Assembly (NCBI GenBank): GCA_947494095.1
Contig: CANLTI010000006.1
Location: 51,606 to 115,605, forward strand
From: an uncultured Pseudomonadales bacterium
GTDB lineage: Bacteria; Pseudomonadota; Gammaproteobacteria; Pseudomonadales; Cellvibrionaceae
Length of the DNA: 64,000 bases
Direction: 5' to 3'
Part shown: positions 36,031 through 45,273 of the stretch, piece by piece
Layout of the letters: every line of letters begins with the position of its first letter
Position numbering within the stretch: position 1 is the stretch's first letter
The notes under the pieces: model-generated
The model's input: only the letters and a program-made list of their open reading frames with translations
What the model was told of the DNA's origin: nothing
Database searches by the model: none
Translations under genes and position numbers: made by a program

Positions 36031-37524
36031 ATGGCTCAATATAAAACGCCTGATGTCTACGTGCAGGAAAAATCCACACTCCCACCGTCGGTTGCTGAAG
36101 TAGCAACGGCGATACCTGTATTTATTGGTTATACAGAAAAATCTGATAGTACATTCATAAGTACAACAGATCACGATATTAAAGTTAAACGCATTAGTAC
36201 GATGCTGGAATACGACACCTTATTTGGTGGCCATTATACAGGTGATGTTTCGGTGACGGTTGATGCCGATAAAAACATCATGGTAACTAACCCAGCTATG
36301 CCAACATTTATGCTACGCAAGGCTGTCGAAATGTTTTTTGCCAATGGCGGCGGTGCTTGCTATATCGCTTCGTGTGGTATTTTTTCAGATATGATGGCTG
36401 CTGATGGTTCAGTGATTTCTACTGCATCAATGCAGCCTGAGCTACCGCCGCTAAAAGCAGCCTTAGATACCTGTAAAGAAATTGATGAAATAACATTGCT
36501 GTGTTTAATTGATGGTTATAATTTAAGTGCAACCAATTACTACGATCTCCAAAATACCGCTTTAATGCAATGCGCTGCGACACAAGATCGATTCTCAATT
36601 ATGTCGGTTAAAGAAGATTCATCTGCGACTTTAGCCTCTGCTAAAATCAGCGATGATGCACTCTCTCTACGCAATAAGGTTAGCGCATCTAATGCTAAAT
36701 ATGGTGCGGCTTATTACCCTAACTTAAATACCTCTTATGCCCATGCTTATGATGAAAAGATGTTATCAGTAGATATTACTGATGATGCCGGTGTAATAAC
36801 CAGTGTTATGCTTGAATCATTAGGCCTTGAGGTTATTGAAGATCCTAATAGTTTGGGGCAAACTCCGCCAGCAATGATTCCTAATGTTAACTTTGATGCC
36901 GGTATTTATAATGCGATTAAAAGTAAGCTGTCAAAGAACTATTTAACTTTACCACCAACTGCTGCGATTGCGGGTGTTTTTTCTGCTGTTGATGGTTCAC
37001 GTGGTGTTTGGAAGGCCCCTGCCAATGTGCCTCTTAATCGCGTAGTTAGCTTGAGTAAAACCATTACCTTTGATGATCAAGAAAATCTCAATGTAGATGC
37101 CGTCAGTGGAAAATCAATTAATGCTATTCGTCACTTTACCGGCAAAGGCAATTTGGTGTGGGGGGCACGTACGCTAGCCGGTAACGATAACGAATGGCGT
37201 TATGTCTCAGTTCGCCGCTTCTTTAATATGGTAGAAGAGTCAGTGCAAAAAGCTTCGGCCTTTGCTGTCTTTGAACCTAATACTCCTTTCACTTGGTTAA
37301 AATTAAAAACCATGATTGAAAGCTATCTTGAAAACCTTAGAAAGCAAGGTGCGTTGTTTGGTGAGTCGGCCGCGCAAGCTTATTTTGTTAATGTCGGTCT
37401 GGGTCAAACAATGACTGAGGATGATATTAATAATGGCATTATGAATATTGAAATTGGCTTGGCAGCAGTACGTCCAGCTGAATTTATTGTGCTTACTTTT
37501 TCACACAAATCAATAACAGCTTAA
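36031..37524 (+). CDS. Contractile sheath protein 2 (main sheath)
   Basis: A 497-residue sheath subunit starting MAQYKTPDVYVQEKSTLPPS, with TGAGGA before the ATG. It contains FFANGGGACYIAS, GKSINAIRHFTGKG, NEWRYVSVRR and the typical end NIEIGLAAVRPAEFIVLTF. Length and simplicity suggest it is the major sheath subunit. It directly follows sheath 1 (30-base gap) and precedes the tube gene. Confidence 0.92.
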   Translation: MAQYKTPDVYVQEKSTLPPSVAEVATAIPVFIGYTEKSDSTFISTTDHDIKVKRISTMLEYDTLFGGHYTGDVSVTVDADKNIMVTNPAMPTFMLRKAVEMFFANGGGACYIASCGIFSDMMAADGSVISTASMQPELPPLKAALDTCKEIDEITLLCLIDGYNLSATNYYDLQNTALMQCAATQDRFSIMSVKEDSSATLASAKISDDALSLRNKVSASNAKYGAAYYPNLNTSYAHAYDEKMLSVDITDDAGVITSVMLESLGLEVIEDPNSLGQTPPAMIPNVNFDAGIYNAIKSKLSKNYLTLPPTAAIAGVFSAVDGSRGVWKAPANVPLNRVVSLSKTITFDDQENLNVDAVSGKSINAIRHFTGKGNLVWGARTLAGNDNEWRYVSVRRFFNMVEESVQKASAFAVFEPNTPFTWLKLKTMIESYLENLRKQGALFGESAAQAYFVNVGLGQTMTEDDINNGIMNIEIGLAAVRPAEFIVLTFSHKSITA

Positions 37525-37564
37525 TGTTACTTACCTTATTTAATGGTTCCGGAGAAAATAAATT

Positions 37565-38011
37565 ATGGCTACAACAGCAGCAGATATCGCAAATGAATAT
37601 CCCATTCCCGTTTATCGTTTTGTAGTGAGTTTTGGTGAGGAAAGTATTCCTTTTTCAGAAGTGTCCGGGTTAGATATTGGTGTCGAAACCATTACTTATA
37701 AAGATGGTTTGGGTAAAAAACATATGCCTGGGCAAAAGACTGATGTCAATATTACGCTTAAACGTGGATTGGTCCGTCAAAAAAGCCAGTTTTACGATTG
37801 GATTGCATCGATCAGCCTCAATCTCGTTGATAAAAAAGACATTACAGTATCGTTAACTAACGAAGCAGGTGATACACCGTTAGTTACTTGGAAGGTTCTT
37901 AATGCCTTTCCAAAAAAATTAACGGCGCCTAGTGTTAACGGAGGATCTAATGAGGCAAGTATCGAGTCATTAGAGCTACTAGCCGATGATGTGCAAATGG
38001 AATTTCATTAA
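37565..38011 (+). CDS. Inner tube protein 1 (Afp1-like, gp19 fold)
   Basis: A 148-residue tube protein of normal length. The family blocks are YPIPVYRFVVSFGEESIPFS followed by EVSGLDIGVETITYKDG, then ITLKRG and the C-terminal ASIESLELLADDVQMEF. These rings form the rigid tube expelled on contraction. GGAGA precedes its ATG. The stable hairpin just downstream may protect its mRNA. Confidence 0.92.
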   Translation: MATTAADIANEYPIPVYRFVVSFGEESIPFSEVSGLDIGVETITYKDGLGKKHMPGQKTDVNITLKRGLVRQKSQFYDWIASISLNLVDKKDITVSLTNEAGDTPLVTWKVLNAFPKKLTAPSVNGGSNEASIESLELLADDVQMEFH

Positions 38012-38039
38012 TAGGGAATTTTACTGATATTGCATCTTA

Positions 38040-38059
38040 GCCTTTCCTTCGGGAAAGGC
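38040..38059 (+). promoter_or_regulatory. UUCG-capped hairpin between the two tube genes
   Basis: GCCTTTCC and GGAAAGGC form a perfect 8-bp stem closed by a C(TTCG)G loop, the very stable UUCG tetraloop. No T-run follows, so it does not look like a terminator. It lies 28 bases after the tube 1 stop and could protect the upstream mRNA or lower expression of the downstream gene. Confidence 0.7.
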
Positions 38060-38078
38060 GCTTAGTTTGGTACTGCTT

Positions 38079-38546
38079 ATGCTAATCGATAACGGCCTGC
38101 CAGTTGTAGGTTACCGCTTTGTTGTTGTGATTTTTACCGCAGGGGTTCCCAATCCGGTCGATATACAATTTAAAGAAGTTTCGGGTTTAAAAATTTCACG
38201 TAATATCAGTCATCATGCAGGCATGACAACGCTTGATAGTCAATTGCCGAGACAGACATTAACATTAAAGCGCGGTGTTTTCACCTCAGTCAGCCCACTG
38301 ATTATCGCTAATACTGTGGAATCATTATTTTGGGGAACTAGATTATTGCGTAAAGATATTATCGTCAGTGTTTTAGATGAAGATGATACTCCTGTTAATG
38401 CTTGGACAATCACTAATGCCTATCTAGAAAGCTGGGAGTGGGATGGTTTGAATGCCGGTAGTAATGATATTTTAATTGAATCAATGTCATTTAAATATAC
38501 TGATGTGAAATACATACCTCTTAAATTTGTAAAAACTGGGCGTTAG
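38079..38546 (+). CDS. Inner tube protein 2 (Afp5-like initiator)
   Basis: A 155-residue tube-like protein: GYRFVVVIFTAG, then FKEVSGLKISRNISHHAG, TLKRGVF and a C-terminal IESMSFKYTDVKYIPLKF. In Afp/PVC systems a second tube homologue sits at the baseplate end and starts the tube. The ATG at 38079 is used; a TTG 12 bases upstream is less likely. The UUCG hairpin lies just upstream of the start. Confidence 0.85.
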   Translation: MLIDNGLPVVGYRFVVVIFTAGVPNPVDIQFKEVSGLKISRNISHHAGMTTLDSQLPRQTLTLKRGVFTSVSPLIIANTVESLFWGTRLLRKDIIVSVLDEDDTPVNAWTITNAYLESWEWDGLNAGSNDILIESMSFKYTDVKYIPLKFVKTGR

Positions 38547-38570
38547 CCAATATTTTCATTAGGTGAATTC

Positions 38571-38837
38571 ATGGATATTAACTGCCGGCAATTTAAAGTC
38601 ATAACAAAAATTGATGACAGTGACAGGCCTGAGAATGAAGCTTTATCAAATGTGTCTTCAGTAGTTGATACTAGTTCGGTAGTGTTAACTGATCTCACCC
38701 AGAGGTTGTCGATACTAGAAAATAAACTAGACGTAATGCAATCATCATCAAGTCAAGCCGATTCAAGTGACGAGCAAGCGATAAACGCCCAGCTATTCAA
38801 GATGATGCATAGAGCTCACAAAAAAAAGAGGCACTAG
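38571..38837 (+). CDS. Small eCIS protein (Afp6-like position)
   Basis: An 88-residue protein with an N-terminal beta-strand-like part (MDINCRQFKVITKI) followed by Ser/Asp-rich linker and a basic tail (HRAHKKKRH). The call is mainly by position: Afp6 and its relatives are small proteins between the second tube and the Afp7 gene. The start MDI-x-x-x-QFKVITKI fits the DUF5908-type pattern loosely. Good AGGTGA before the ATG supports translation. Confidence 0.6.
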   Translation: MDINCRQFKVITKIDDSDRPENEALSNVSSVVDTSSVVLTDLTQRLSILENKLDVMQSSSSQADSSDEQAINAQLFKMMHRAHKKKRH

Positions 38838-38840
38838 TAT

Positions 38841-39416
38841 ATGTCACTATTTAATGATCCAGCTCGAATATTGCTGCCTATGATGAAAGTTGAGGCCTTC
38901 GAGGATCAAGATAGGCAAGCCTCTGTTGATAGCGTTATTTTGCCGTTTGATGCTATGGCTATGGAATCTAAATTTATTAATATTGTTACAGATTTTAGCG
39001 CGGCAGGTGTGGCAGGTTTTAATGAATTTAAAGGATCGCCATCGCCTGACCTTGATGTGACATTTTTATTAGATGATACCACGTATTCTAATTTGGTGGC
39101 TTTTGCTTTACCCAGTGCGTTAGTGCCTGATAGTGTTGATAAGCTAGTTAAAAAAATGATCACTTTATTTCATACCTCGCATGTCAAAAAAGGAAAAATA
39201 GAGCCTTATTATTTGACTTTAAAAACGTTAAGTATGCCTCTTGCCGATAGTGCCGGCGAAGGATTCAACGGTCGTCTTTCAGAGATGACTATTAAGAACG
39301 AAATTGTTAATATTTTAGGTGAGCGCGTTAAAGCAAAGGTTGTCTGTAAGTTTAAAGAGGCGTTGCCAACTACCCAGATCACCAACTCTATGTCGGCTAC
39401 GGTAAAAGGGGGGTAA
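38841..39416 (+). CDS. Baseplate hub adaptor (Afp7-like CIS tube protein)
   Basis: A 191-residue protein of the Afp7/CIS-tube family by its position and fold pattern: two beta halves with a strand FINIVTDFSAAGVAGFNEF and a later LTLKTLSMPLADSAGEGFNG. Many Afp7 homologues carry a C-terminal LysM domain; I see none here, so this is a short form. It starts four bases after the small protein and ends three bases before the spike gene. Confidence 0.72.
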   Translation: MSLFNDPARILLPMMKVEAFEDQDRQASVDSVILPFDAMAMESKFINIVTDFSAAGVAGFNEFKGSPSPDLDVTFLLDDTTYSNLVAFALPSALVPDSVDKLVKKMITLFHTSHVKKGKIEPYYLTLKTLSMPLADSAGEGFNGRLSEMTIKNEIVNILGERVKAKVVCKFKEALPTTQITNSMSATVKGG

Positions 39417-39418
39417 TT

Positions 39419-41041
39419 ATGGATGATTTTCTTATTATTATTTCTGACTCCGGTAGTGAATCAGGTAAAGCCGATATTAAAATTAATATCGTCAATATCT
39501 ATATCACTTATAATATTAACGAAGTCCCCTGTCTTGAAATGCGTATACTCGATGGTGGTAATGAACCCTATTTTCATACAGATAAAAAAACTTTTTCTCC
39601 AGGGAAGTATATTGTTGTCAAATCACCAGACGAAAAAATAATATTATTTAATGGCATTGTTACTGGTCTTTCGGTTGTATATGAAGGTACTCATTATCTT
39701 GATATTATAGCTTATGGTGATGCTATTAAAATGACAGAAGGCTATAACTCTCAGCTGTTTAAGCCCGGAGTTAAAGATTCTGAAATTATTGAAGCAATGA
39801 TGACTGCATCTGGTTTGAAGGCTAAAAAAATTGCACCCAGTGAAATAGAGCACGAACAGTATTTTTGCTATCAGCAAACGCCATGGCGAATCATGATGGC
39901 ACGAATTATAGCCAACGGTTTTGTCTTTTCGCCTGCTCCAGGAGAAAATTCTGTAGTCGATCTACAGTCTCACAAAGGGTCTAAGAAAGCTGTAGATTTA
40001 TCGGGAGGAGAGGTTGCTAGTTTTAGTCTTAACCTCGATTGTACCTCTCATATTAAGAGCATTGCCAGTCAAGCATGGAATACAGATAAGCAGGCTATTG
40101 ATAAGGGAGTAGGGGAGCAAGCCAACTATAAGAGTTTTACGAGTGTCAATAAGGTATTGAATATTCCTGAAATGACTTTACTTTCTAATGTCTCCCTGCC
40201 CGAAAAAGAACTTAAAGTCGGTATTACAGCGCAAAATAATTATCGGTTATTAGATCAATACCAGGGTGAGATAAGCTTTTTGGTGCACCCCGAGTCTTCT
40301 CTTGCCAACATTGAGCTGTTACAACAATTAACGTTAAGTCAAGCGGGTAAAGAATTTTCTGGCGAGTATTTGGTGAGTGCTATCCGGCACCGACTAGTCA
40401 ATAAACGGTGGTTTATGGATGTTGAACTTGGCCTGTCACTCAATAAAACATTATTGAGTAAGTGCGCAACTTTGCCGCCACTACAGCCGATGATAGCTAA
40501 AGTGCTAGCATTCAAAGCAGAAAAAAAAACCACATTGCAGCGCATCACCGTTGCCTTGCCGTTATTGGCTGAAAAAACGGAAGTATGGGCGAGATTATTG
40601 TCTCCTTTTGCGAGTAAAAAAGAAGGGTTTTTTTTCCCGCCTAATGTGGATGACGAAGTGGTGTTGGCCTTTATTGATGGTGATTGTCGTTTTCCAGTGA
40701 TTGTTGGATCTTGTCATAACAAGCTCAATGAGCCGCCACTTGCATACGCTAAAGAGCAGCCACTTAAAGGGCTTTATGTGCTTGATAAAGACAGTAAACC
40801 AATAAATATAATTGTAGATAAGGAAAAATCATCATTAGCGCTAGATATGGATAAGCTCGGTAGTATAAGTATTAGTAAGGATATGGGTATTGAAGTAATT
40901 AAAGAAAAGACTTCGGTTGTTTTAGCCGAAACCTTAGCGCTCAAGTCATCAAGTGACCTTACTATTACTTGTGATAAAAGCATTAATGTGAAAGCAACAT
41001 CAAATGTGGTTGTTGAAGGTGCTGCAACGGAGATTAAATAA
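39419..41041 (+). CDS. VgrG-like hub and spike protein (Afp8-like)
   Basis: A 540-residue protein. The N-terminal two-thirds is the gp27-like hub. The gp5-like OB fold is clear near residues 390-445: WARLLSPFASKKEGFFFPP followed by DDEVVLAFIDGDCRFPVIVG. The C-terminal part (LDMDKLGSISISKDMG and later short beta repeats) is a gp5-type beta-helical needle. It would form the trimeric spike. The stop overlaps the start of the gp25 gene (TAATG). Confidence 0.92.
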   Translation: MDDFLIIISDSGSESGKADIKINIVNIYITYNINEVPCLEMRILDGGNEPYFHTDKKTFSPGKYIVVKSPDEKIILFNGIVTGLSVVYEGTHYLDIIAYGDAIKMTEGYNSQLFKPGVKDSEIIEAMMTASGLKAKKIAPSEIEHEQYFCYQQTPWRIMMARIIANGFVFSPAPGENSVVDLQSHKGSKKAVDLSGGEVASFSLNLDCTSHIKSIASQAWNTDKQAIDKGVGEQANYKSFTSVNKVLNIPEMTLLSNVSLPEKELKVGITAQNNYRLLDQYQGEISFLVHPESSLANIELLQQLTLSQAGKEFSGEYLVSAIRHRLVNKRWFMDVELGLSLNKTLLSKCATLPPLQPMIAKVLAFKAEKKTTLQRITVALPLLAEKTEVWARLLSPFASKKEGFFFPPNVDDEVVLAFIDGDCRFPVIVGSCHNKLNEPPLAYAKEQPLKGLYVLDKDSKPINIIVDKEKSSLALDMDKLGSISISKDMGIEVIKEKTSVVLAETLALKSSSDLTITCDKSINVKATSNVVVEGAATEIK

Positions 41042-41445
41042 TGGTAAGTAATGATTTTGTTGGGCGTGGATGGGCATTTCCATTGAGGTTTTTATCGCCG
41101 CAGTCGGGTCCTAATATGGCCGATTCAAAAACACTTATAAAGCAATCTATGTATCTTTTATTAAACACTTTTTTAGGGGAGCGTCAATTCCATACAGGTT
41201 TTGGTAGCCGTTTGAGCGAATTTACATTTAGCAATATTGATGGATTTGTTTTGGCTGATGTCAAAGAAGAGATCGCCAATACAGTTCTACTGAATGAGCC
41301 TCGTATTAATCTTATCGATATCGAATTTGACAGCAGTAAAATTTACGATGGTATAGTTAATATATCATTAAAATTTTTAGTAAAAGAAGACAGTAGTTTA
41401 AATAATATGGTTTTCCCTTATTATTTAAATACCGACGTTTTGTGA
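41041..41445 (+). CDS. Baseplate wedge protein, GPW/gp25 family (Afp9-like)
   Basis: A 134-residue gp25-like protein starting with FVGRGWAFPLRF, with a middle of IKQSMYLLLNTFLGERQFHT followed by GFGSRLSEFTF, and ADVKEEIANTVLLNEPRINL. It links hub and wedges and starts sheath assembly. It is coupled to the spike gene by a one-base overlap. A PAAR-tip gene (Afp10) normally comes next, but here a repeat and then afp11 follow. Confidence 0.93.
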   Translation: MVSNDFVGRGWAFPLRFLSPQSGPNMADSKTLIKQSMYLLLNTFLGERQFHTGFGSRLSEFTFSNIDGFVLADVKEEIANTVLLNEPRINLIDIEFDSSKIYDGIVNISLKFLVKEDSSLNNMVFPYYLNTDVL

Positions 41446-41757
41446 CTTTGTAATGTCAATAGTCGATTTTAAGGAGGGCGCTGCTCGGCAATAGATTGCG
41501 CGCCTTAGGAGCGAGGCAATAATAGTTGGTCCAATCGTAGCGTTCTGTTTTTTCGGCAAGGCGCTCGAAAGGGCGCATGCCGAGGCAGGATCCGCTTATT
41601 AGACATTTTACCTGCATAAGGATATGCAAGATTAGACTTTGCAGGAGCATAAAGTCGAGCAGAGAAAGTACAAAATAAGTATTATTGGGTAATGTATTTA
41701 TTCCTTGTCTCTTATGTCTTCAGCTTTAAACCACTTTTTAAATTACTGGAATGCCTT
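41446..41757. other. Gap between the gp25 and Afp11 genes, mostly R2 repeat
   Basis: A 312-base gap where Afp clusters usually carry the PAAR gene (Afp10). It holds R2 copy a (41505-41699) and no convincing gene. Short open stretches here are repeat-borne. Confidence 0.65.
41505..41699 (-). repeat. R2 repeat copy a (about 195 bp, minus orientation)
   Basis: Read on the minus strand it shares with 61428-61576 an AATACATTA.CCAATAATACTTATTTT left block and a right block from CGGCATGCGCCC through TTGCCGA, AAAACAGAAC to CCTCGC.CCTAA. The right block folds into a GC-rich hairpin (CGGCA...TGCCG with inner GCGC/GCGC). The middle carries a module otherwise found in R1 copies D and E: GCAAAGTCTAATCTTGCATA with the TGCATA/TATGCA stem. 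It lies between the gp25 and Afp11 genes. Confidence 0.8.
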
Positions 41758-44700
41758 ATGGGAAATAATCCGATAGCTAGCAATAAACTTAAGGAGATCA
41801 AACAAGATACTAGTGGTCACAATCAAGCGGCGCGCTTACATCCGGCTTTAAGCCATACTTATTATTCAGTAGAGCAGCGTAGCCTAGAGGATTGGCTGTA
41901 CTACCTCTATGAATTTTCGCAGCATATTGATTTTATCGATGCACAAAACCCACTTAATAAAGAGAGTTGGCAAGCTGCGTTACCTGTACCAGAAAAAATA
42001 AATTCACTCGTCGCCGCATTGGATGGCGGGCTCGTTACACCCGACATGCAAAAACTACTTGAGAGACCAGATATTGCTTTATTGTTATCTTTTTTACGTA
42101 TGATGCAATACCCATTAAGTCAATTTGAACACTTTACTGAGCGTCATAAGCAATATTACTATCGCGAAGTTTTAGGTTTTGTAGAAAATGACCCTGTTCC
42201 AGATCGTGCGCACTTAGTGATACAGTTAGCCGACTCTATAGTGTCTAAAACATTGCGCCGAGGCACACGTTTTTCGGGTGGCAAAGATATCAGCGGTAAA
42301 ACGTTAGTGTACCAGTCGCTGGCTGACACGGTACTTAATCATGTACGTATTGATAAGCTATTGACTCTATCAAAAGTTGTAGATGATGCTTCATTAGCAT
42401 CACGGGAAAAACGTTTATTGTTAAGCCGTGTATATGATCGAGAAGGCGACATTGAGTTATCTGATACGGGTCTTTTAACCTTTGGCGAGGCGCAGTTAAC
42501 AGATAAAGTGAGACAAAGCTCTCCCTCGGTAGGGTTTACTTGCGCCGCTCAAGAGCTTTATTTGTCGGGTGGGCAGCGCACTATAACTCTGAGTTTTAAG
42601 CTAAAGTCGGGTATTAATCCGCCAGATAAAGCATTAACTGATTATTTTGATTTTGCTATTTCAAGCGCGGAGGGAATGCTACTATTAAGTGATGAGGTGA
42701 GTGAAAAAATAATAGGAGATCGTATTCAGTTAACTATTGTTCTGGATGAATTTTTCCCACACATTACGCCATTTATTAATGATGATCAGCAAGACAATAT
42801 ATTATTACCCTGTATTACACTACAACTCAAAGCGACTCAGCAAGAAAATATGGAGCGTTTGGCGACATTGTATTTTAGTGAGCTTAGATTAAGTGTTGCC
42901 GTTAAAGGGTTACCAGGTATTATTGCTAATAATGAATTGGGAGCTATCGATACCAGCAAGCCTTTTGAGCCTTTTACTTCATCACCCCGCCTACATTCAC
43001 GCTTTGATTTTTGCCATCCTGAACTTCTTGGTAAAAAGATTACTTCAGCGCAACTGGTTTTTGATTGGCTAGATTTGCCGCAAGATATTAGTGCTTATTA
43101 TAAGCCTTACCAAGTATACCGTGACCGTGATAATACTTCAGTGGCTGAAGGTACTTCATCTTCACCTTGGGCAGAAAACAAAGTTATACTAGGGTACTCA
43201 CATTATGACGAAAGTGCTGATCGTGAGGTTCCACTTTTTTGTAATACTGTTACTGAACAAGAAGGTGTAGAAAATTGTCTGTCTTTTATTGGGCCCGATA
43301 GAGTATTTCAATCCCAACCATTAGATTATAGTGAACTATATGATCAATCCTTGTTGGCGACGGCATGGCCGCAATGGTTTAGCTTAACGCTGAGTAATAA
43401 TGATTTTGGTCACGGTGAGTATGCGCAAGTTGCACAATATACCGCGTTTGAAGATTACAAGGTTAAAACAGATATTAAGCTAACACTCGTCAACCCGCCT
43501 TATACACCAGTAAGCAATAATTTGCGCGTTAACTATACCAGTTCAGTCAATATTACATTGGAAGAAGACCGTATTAATTCCCACTATGAGTTAAGCCATA
43601 TTCAGCCTGTTGGCCGTCCGCCAATTTTTGATACTCACTCAACCAATATTACCTTGTTACCCAAGATAAACCGCTGGGGTTATTTATATATAGCACTGGC
43701 CAATGTAGTGACGCCTGGGCAATTCCGATTATATTTCCAGCTTGACCCAGTCGACGGTGGTAATACCTCTGATGCTCCAGTACTTAACTGGAGTTACTTA
43801 GACACTCAGGGTTGGACGACATTTTCAAGAAGTCAAGGCGGTAAACTAGATAGACGCGGCCGCATTATCGAAGATTCAACTTTTAACCTTTTGGATTCGG
43901 GCATAGTAGCGTTTGAATTACCTGCGATGTCAGTGACCAACAATATTATGGGCGATTCACGCTTTTGGTTGCGCGTATCGATCGATGATATCAATGCATA
44001 CAATGGAGGTATTGCACAATATTCACGCATTCGTAATGTATTTGCGCAGGGTATAGCGGTAGAGTTGGTCGATGACAGCTATGCTGCACAGCACTATGAA
44101 CAACCCTTAATGGCTGGCAATATTCAAGCTCTGATAGATATTGACCCACAAGTCGATAGTATTAGCCAGCCCTATGCGTCATTTTCGGGTAAACCTCTTG
44201 AGCGCAGTGAGGTATTAGAGGTGCGTGCCAGTGAGCGCTTACGGCACAAAAATCGCGCGCTGACGCGTTGGGATTATGAACATCTAGTACTCGCAGAGTT
44301 TCCAGAGCTGTTTTTGGCACGCTGTTACCGCAATACCCAGCATTCATGTATTGATGTGGTCGTAGTGCCATTTAATCACGATGCTAGTATTTTACAGCCT
44401 AAAGTCCCTTTGTTTTTAAAGCGTCGTATTCAGCGATATTTAACGGCAGTATCGTGCCCCGGTATTCCTGTGAAGGCAGTTGACCCGGTCTATCGCGAAG
44501 TAACTTTTGATGTGACGTTAAAAACTACAGCAGGTTTTGATATGGATAGTGCTGTAGCAGAAATCAATCAGATTTTTATTGATTTCTTAACCCCTTGGAA
44601 TAAGCAAATCACGGCTACACCAGGCAGCTTATCTCAAACTATTTATCTTGCCGAGGTTGCTAGCGTGCTTGAGCAACACCCTGCAGTAGCTGTGATTTTT

Positions 44701-44874
44701 GTGCTACGTGCTTATATGGATAATCAAGAAATACTTGTTGACTTATCACCGCCATCAAATAGCGATATTTTAGTGCCTGTATCGGATCATAATATTAGCC
44801 TGCTCAATAAAACCGAAGAGATTTTCGAAGGTATTGGTAAATGGAAAATAGAAGACGACTTTGAAGTCTCTTAA
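41758..44874 (+). CDS. Baseplate wedge protein (Afp11-like, baseplate J)
   Basis: A 1038-residue baseplate protein. The N-terminal helical part resembles Afp11 (YSVEQRSLEDWLYYLYEFS). The C-terminal half carries the baseplate-J-like region: ASERLRHKNRALTRWDYEHL, VPLFLKRRIQRYLT, and IPVKAVDPVYREVTFDVTL. The start is taken as ATG 41758, outside the R2 repeat; an in-frame ATG at 41692 would translate repeat sequence. It is separated from the gp25 gene by R2 copy a, and from Afp12 by R1 copy D. Confidence 0.86.
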   Translation: MGNNPIASNKLKEIKQDTSGHNQAARLHPALSHTYYSVEQRSLEDWLYYLYEFSQHIDFIDAQNPLNKESWQAALPVPEKINSLVAALDGGLVTPDMQKLLERPDIALLLSFLRMMQYPLSQFEHFTERHKQYYYREVLGFVENDPVPDRAHLVIQLADSIVSKTLRRGTRFSGGKDISGKTLVYQSLADTVLNHVRIDKLLTLSKVVDDASLASREKRLLLSRVYDREGDIELSDTGLLTFGEAQLTDKVRQSSPSVGFTCAAQELYLSGGQRTITLSFKLKSGINPPDKALTDYFDFAISSAEGMLLLSDEVSEKIIGDRIQLTIVLDEFFPHITPFINDDQQDNILLPCITLQLKATQQENMERLATLYFSELRLSVAVKGLPGIIANNELGAIDTSKPFEPFTSSPRLHSRFDFCHPELLGKKITSAQLVFDWLDLPQDISAYYKPYQVYRDRDNTSVAEGTSSSPWAENKVILGYSHYDESADREVPLFCNTVTEQEGVENCLSFIGPDRVFQSQPLDYSELYDQSLLATAWPQWFSLTLSNNDFGHGEYAQVAQYTAFEDYKVKTDIKLTLVNPPYTPVSNNLRVNYTSSVNITLEEDRINSHYELSHIQPVGRPPIFDTHSTNITLLPKINRWGYLYIALANVVTPGQFRLYFQLDPVDGGNTSDAPVLNWSYLDTQGWTTFSRSQGGKLDRRGRIIEDSTFNLLDSGIVAFELPAMSVTNNIMGDSRFWLRVSIDDINAYNGGIAQYSRIRNVFAQGIAVELVDDSYAAQHYEQPLMAGNIQALIDIDPQVDSISQPYASFSGKPLERSEVLEVRASERLRHKNRALTRWDYEHLVLAEFPELFLARCYRNTQHSCIDVVVVPFNHDASILQPKVPLFLKRRIQRYLTAVSCPGIPVKAVDPVYREVTFDVTLKTTAGFDMDSAVAEINQIFIDFLTPWNKQITATPGSLSQTIYLAEVASVLEQHPAVAVIFVLRAYMDNQEILVDLSPPSNSDILVPVSDHNISLLNKTEEIFEGIGKWKIEDDFEVS

Positions 44875-45273
44875 TAACCGATATTTTTCTCTTTCGACTC
44901 GAGCTCACCGCTAGCACCTCTTAATAGCATATTTTAATGTCACTATTCAGAGGTGCCGAAGTTAGGCGCTAATGAATCATTGACTGGATCGCTCAAGCCA
45001 TCTAAGACTTTGTGCACCTCGACTTTGTGCTCCTGCAAAGTCTAATCTTGCATATCCCTATGCAGGTGCAAAGTCTACCTTTTTCTTTCCCTGCAAGGCC
45101 CGGCGCTTAAGTTCCCAGAAAATAATCCATCAGTACTCTATTAGGTGAGGTTTATCAGCTGAGCTGAATATTTAAATTGTAATAAAGTATTTTAATAACG
45201 TACTACAGCCTTTACGTTGCATAACTGATCGCTTTTTTCGAGTTGCACATTACACTCGCCTTGTTTACGGGTA
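44875..45273. other. Gap between Afp11 and Afp12, mostly R1 copy D
   Basis: A 399-base gap inside the structural operon, unusual for eCIS clusters where genes are nearly contiguous. It is mostly the 237-bp R1 element; the remainder is AT-rich leader before the Afp12 start. Confidence 0.7.
44939..45175 (+). mobile_element. R1 element copy D (237 bp) with near-perfect 8-bp duplication
   Basis: Left end GTCACTATTCAG, right end CTGAATATTTAA. The 8-base flanks ATTTTAAT (44931-44938) and ATTGTAAT (45176-45183) match at 7 of 8. The interior has the common R1 blocks plus one complete 33-bp hairpin module (TGCATA-TCCC-TATGCA) and part of another. Confidence 0.8.

Noticed and set aside
31393..41445. 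Type VI secretion system because of the VgrG-like spike and sheath
   Set aside because: No TssJ/L/M membrane complex and no ClpV; the sheath proteins are of the long eCIS type.
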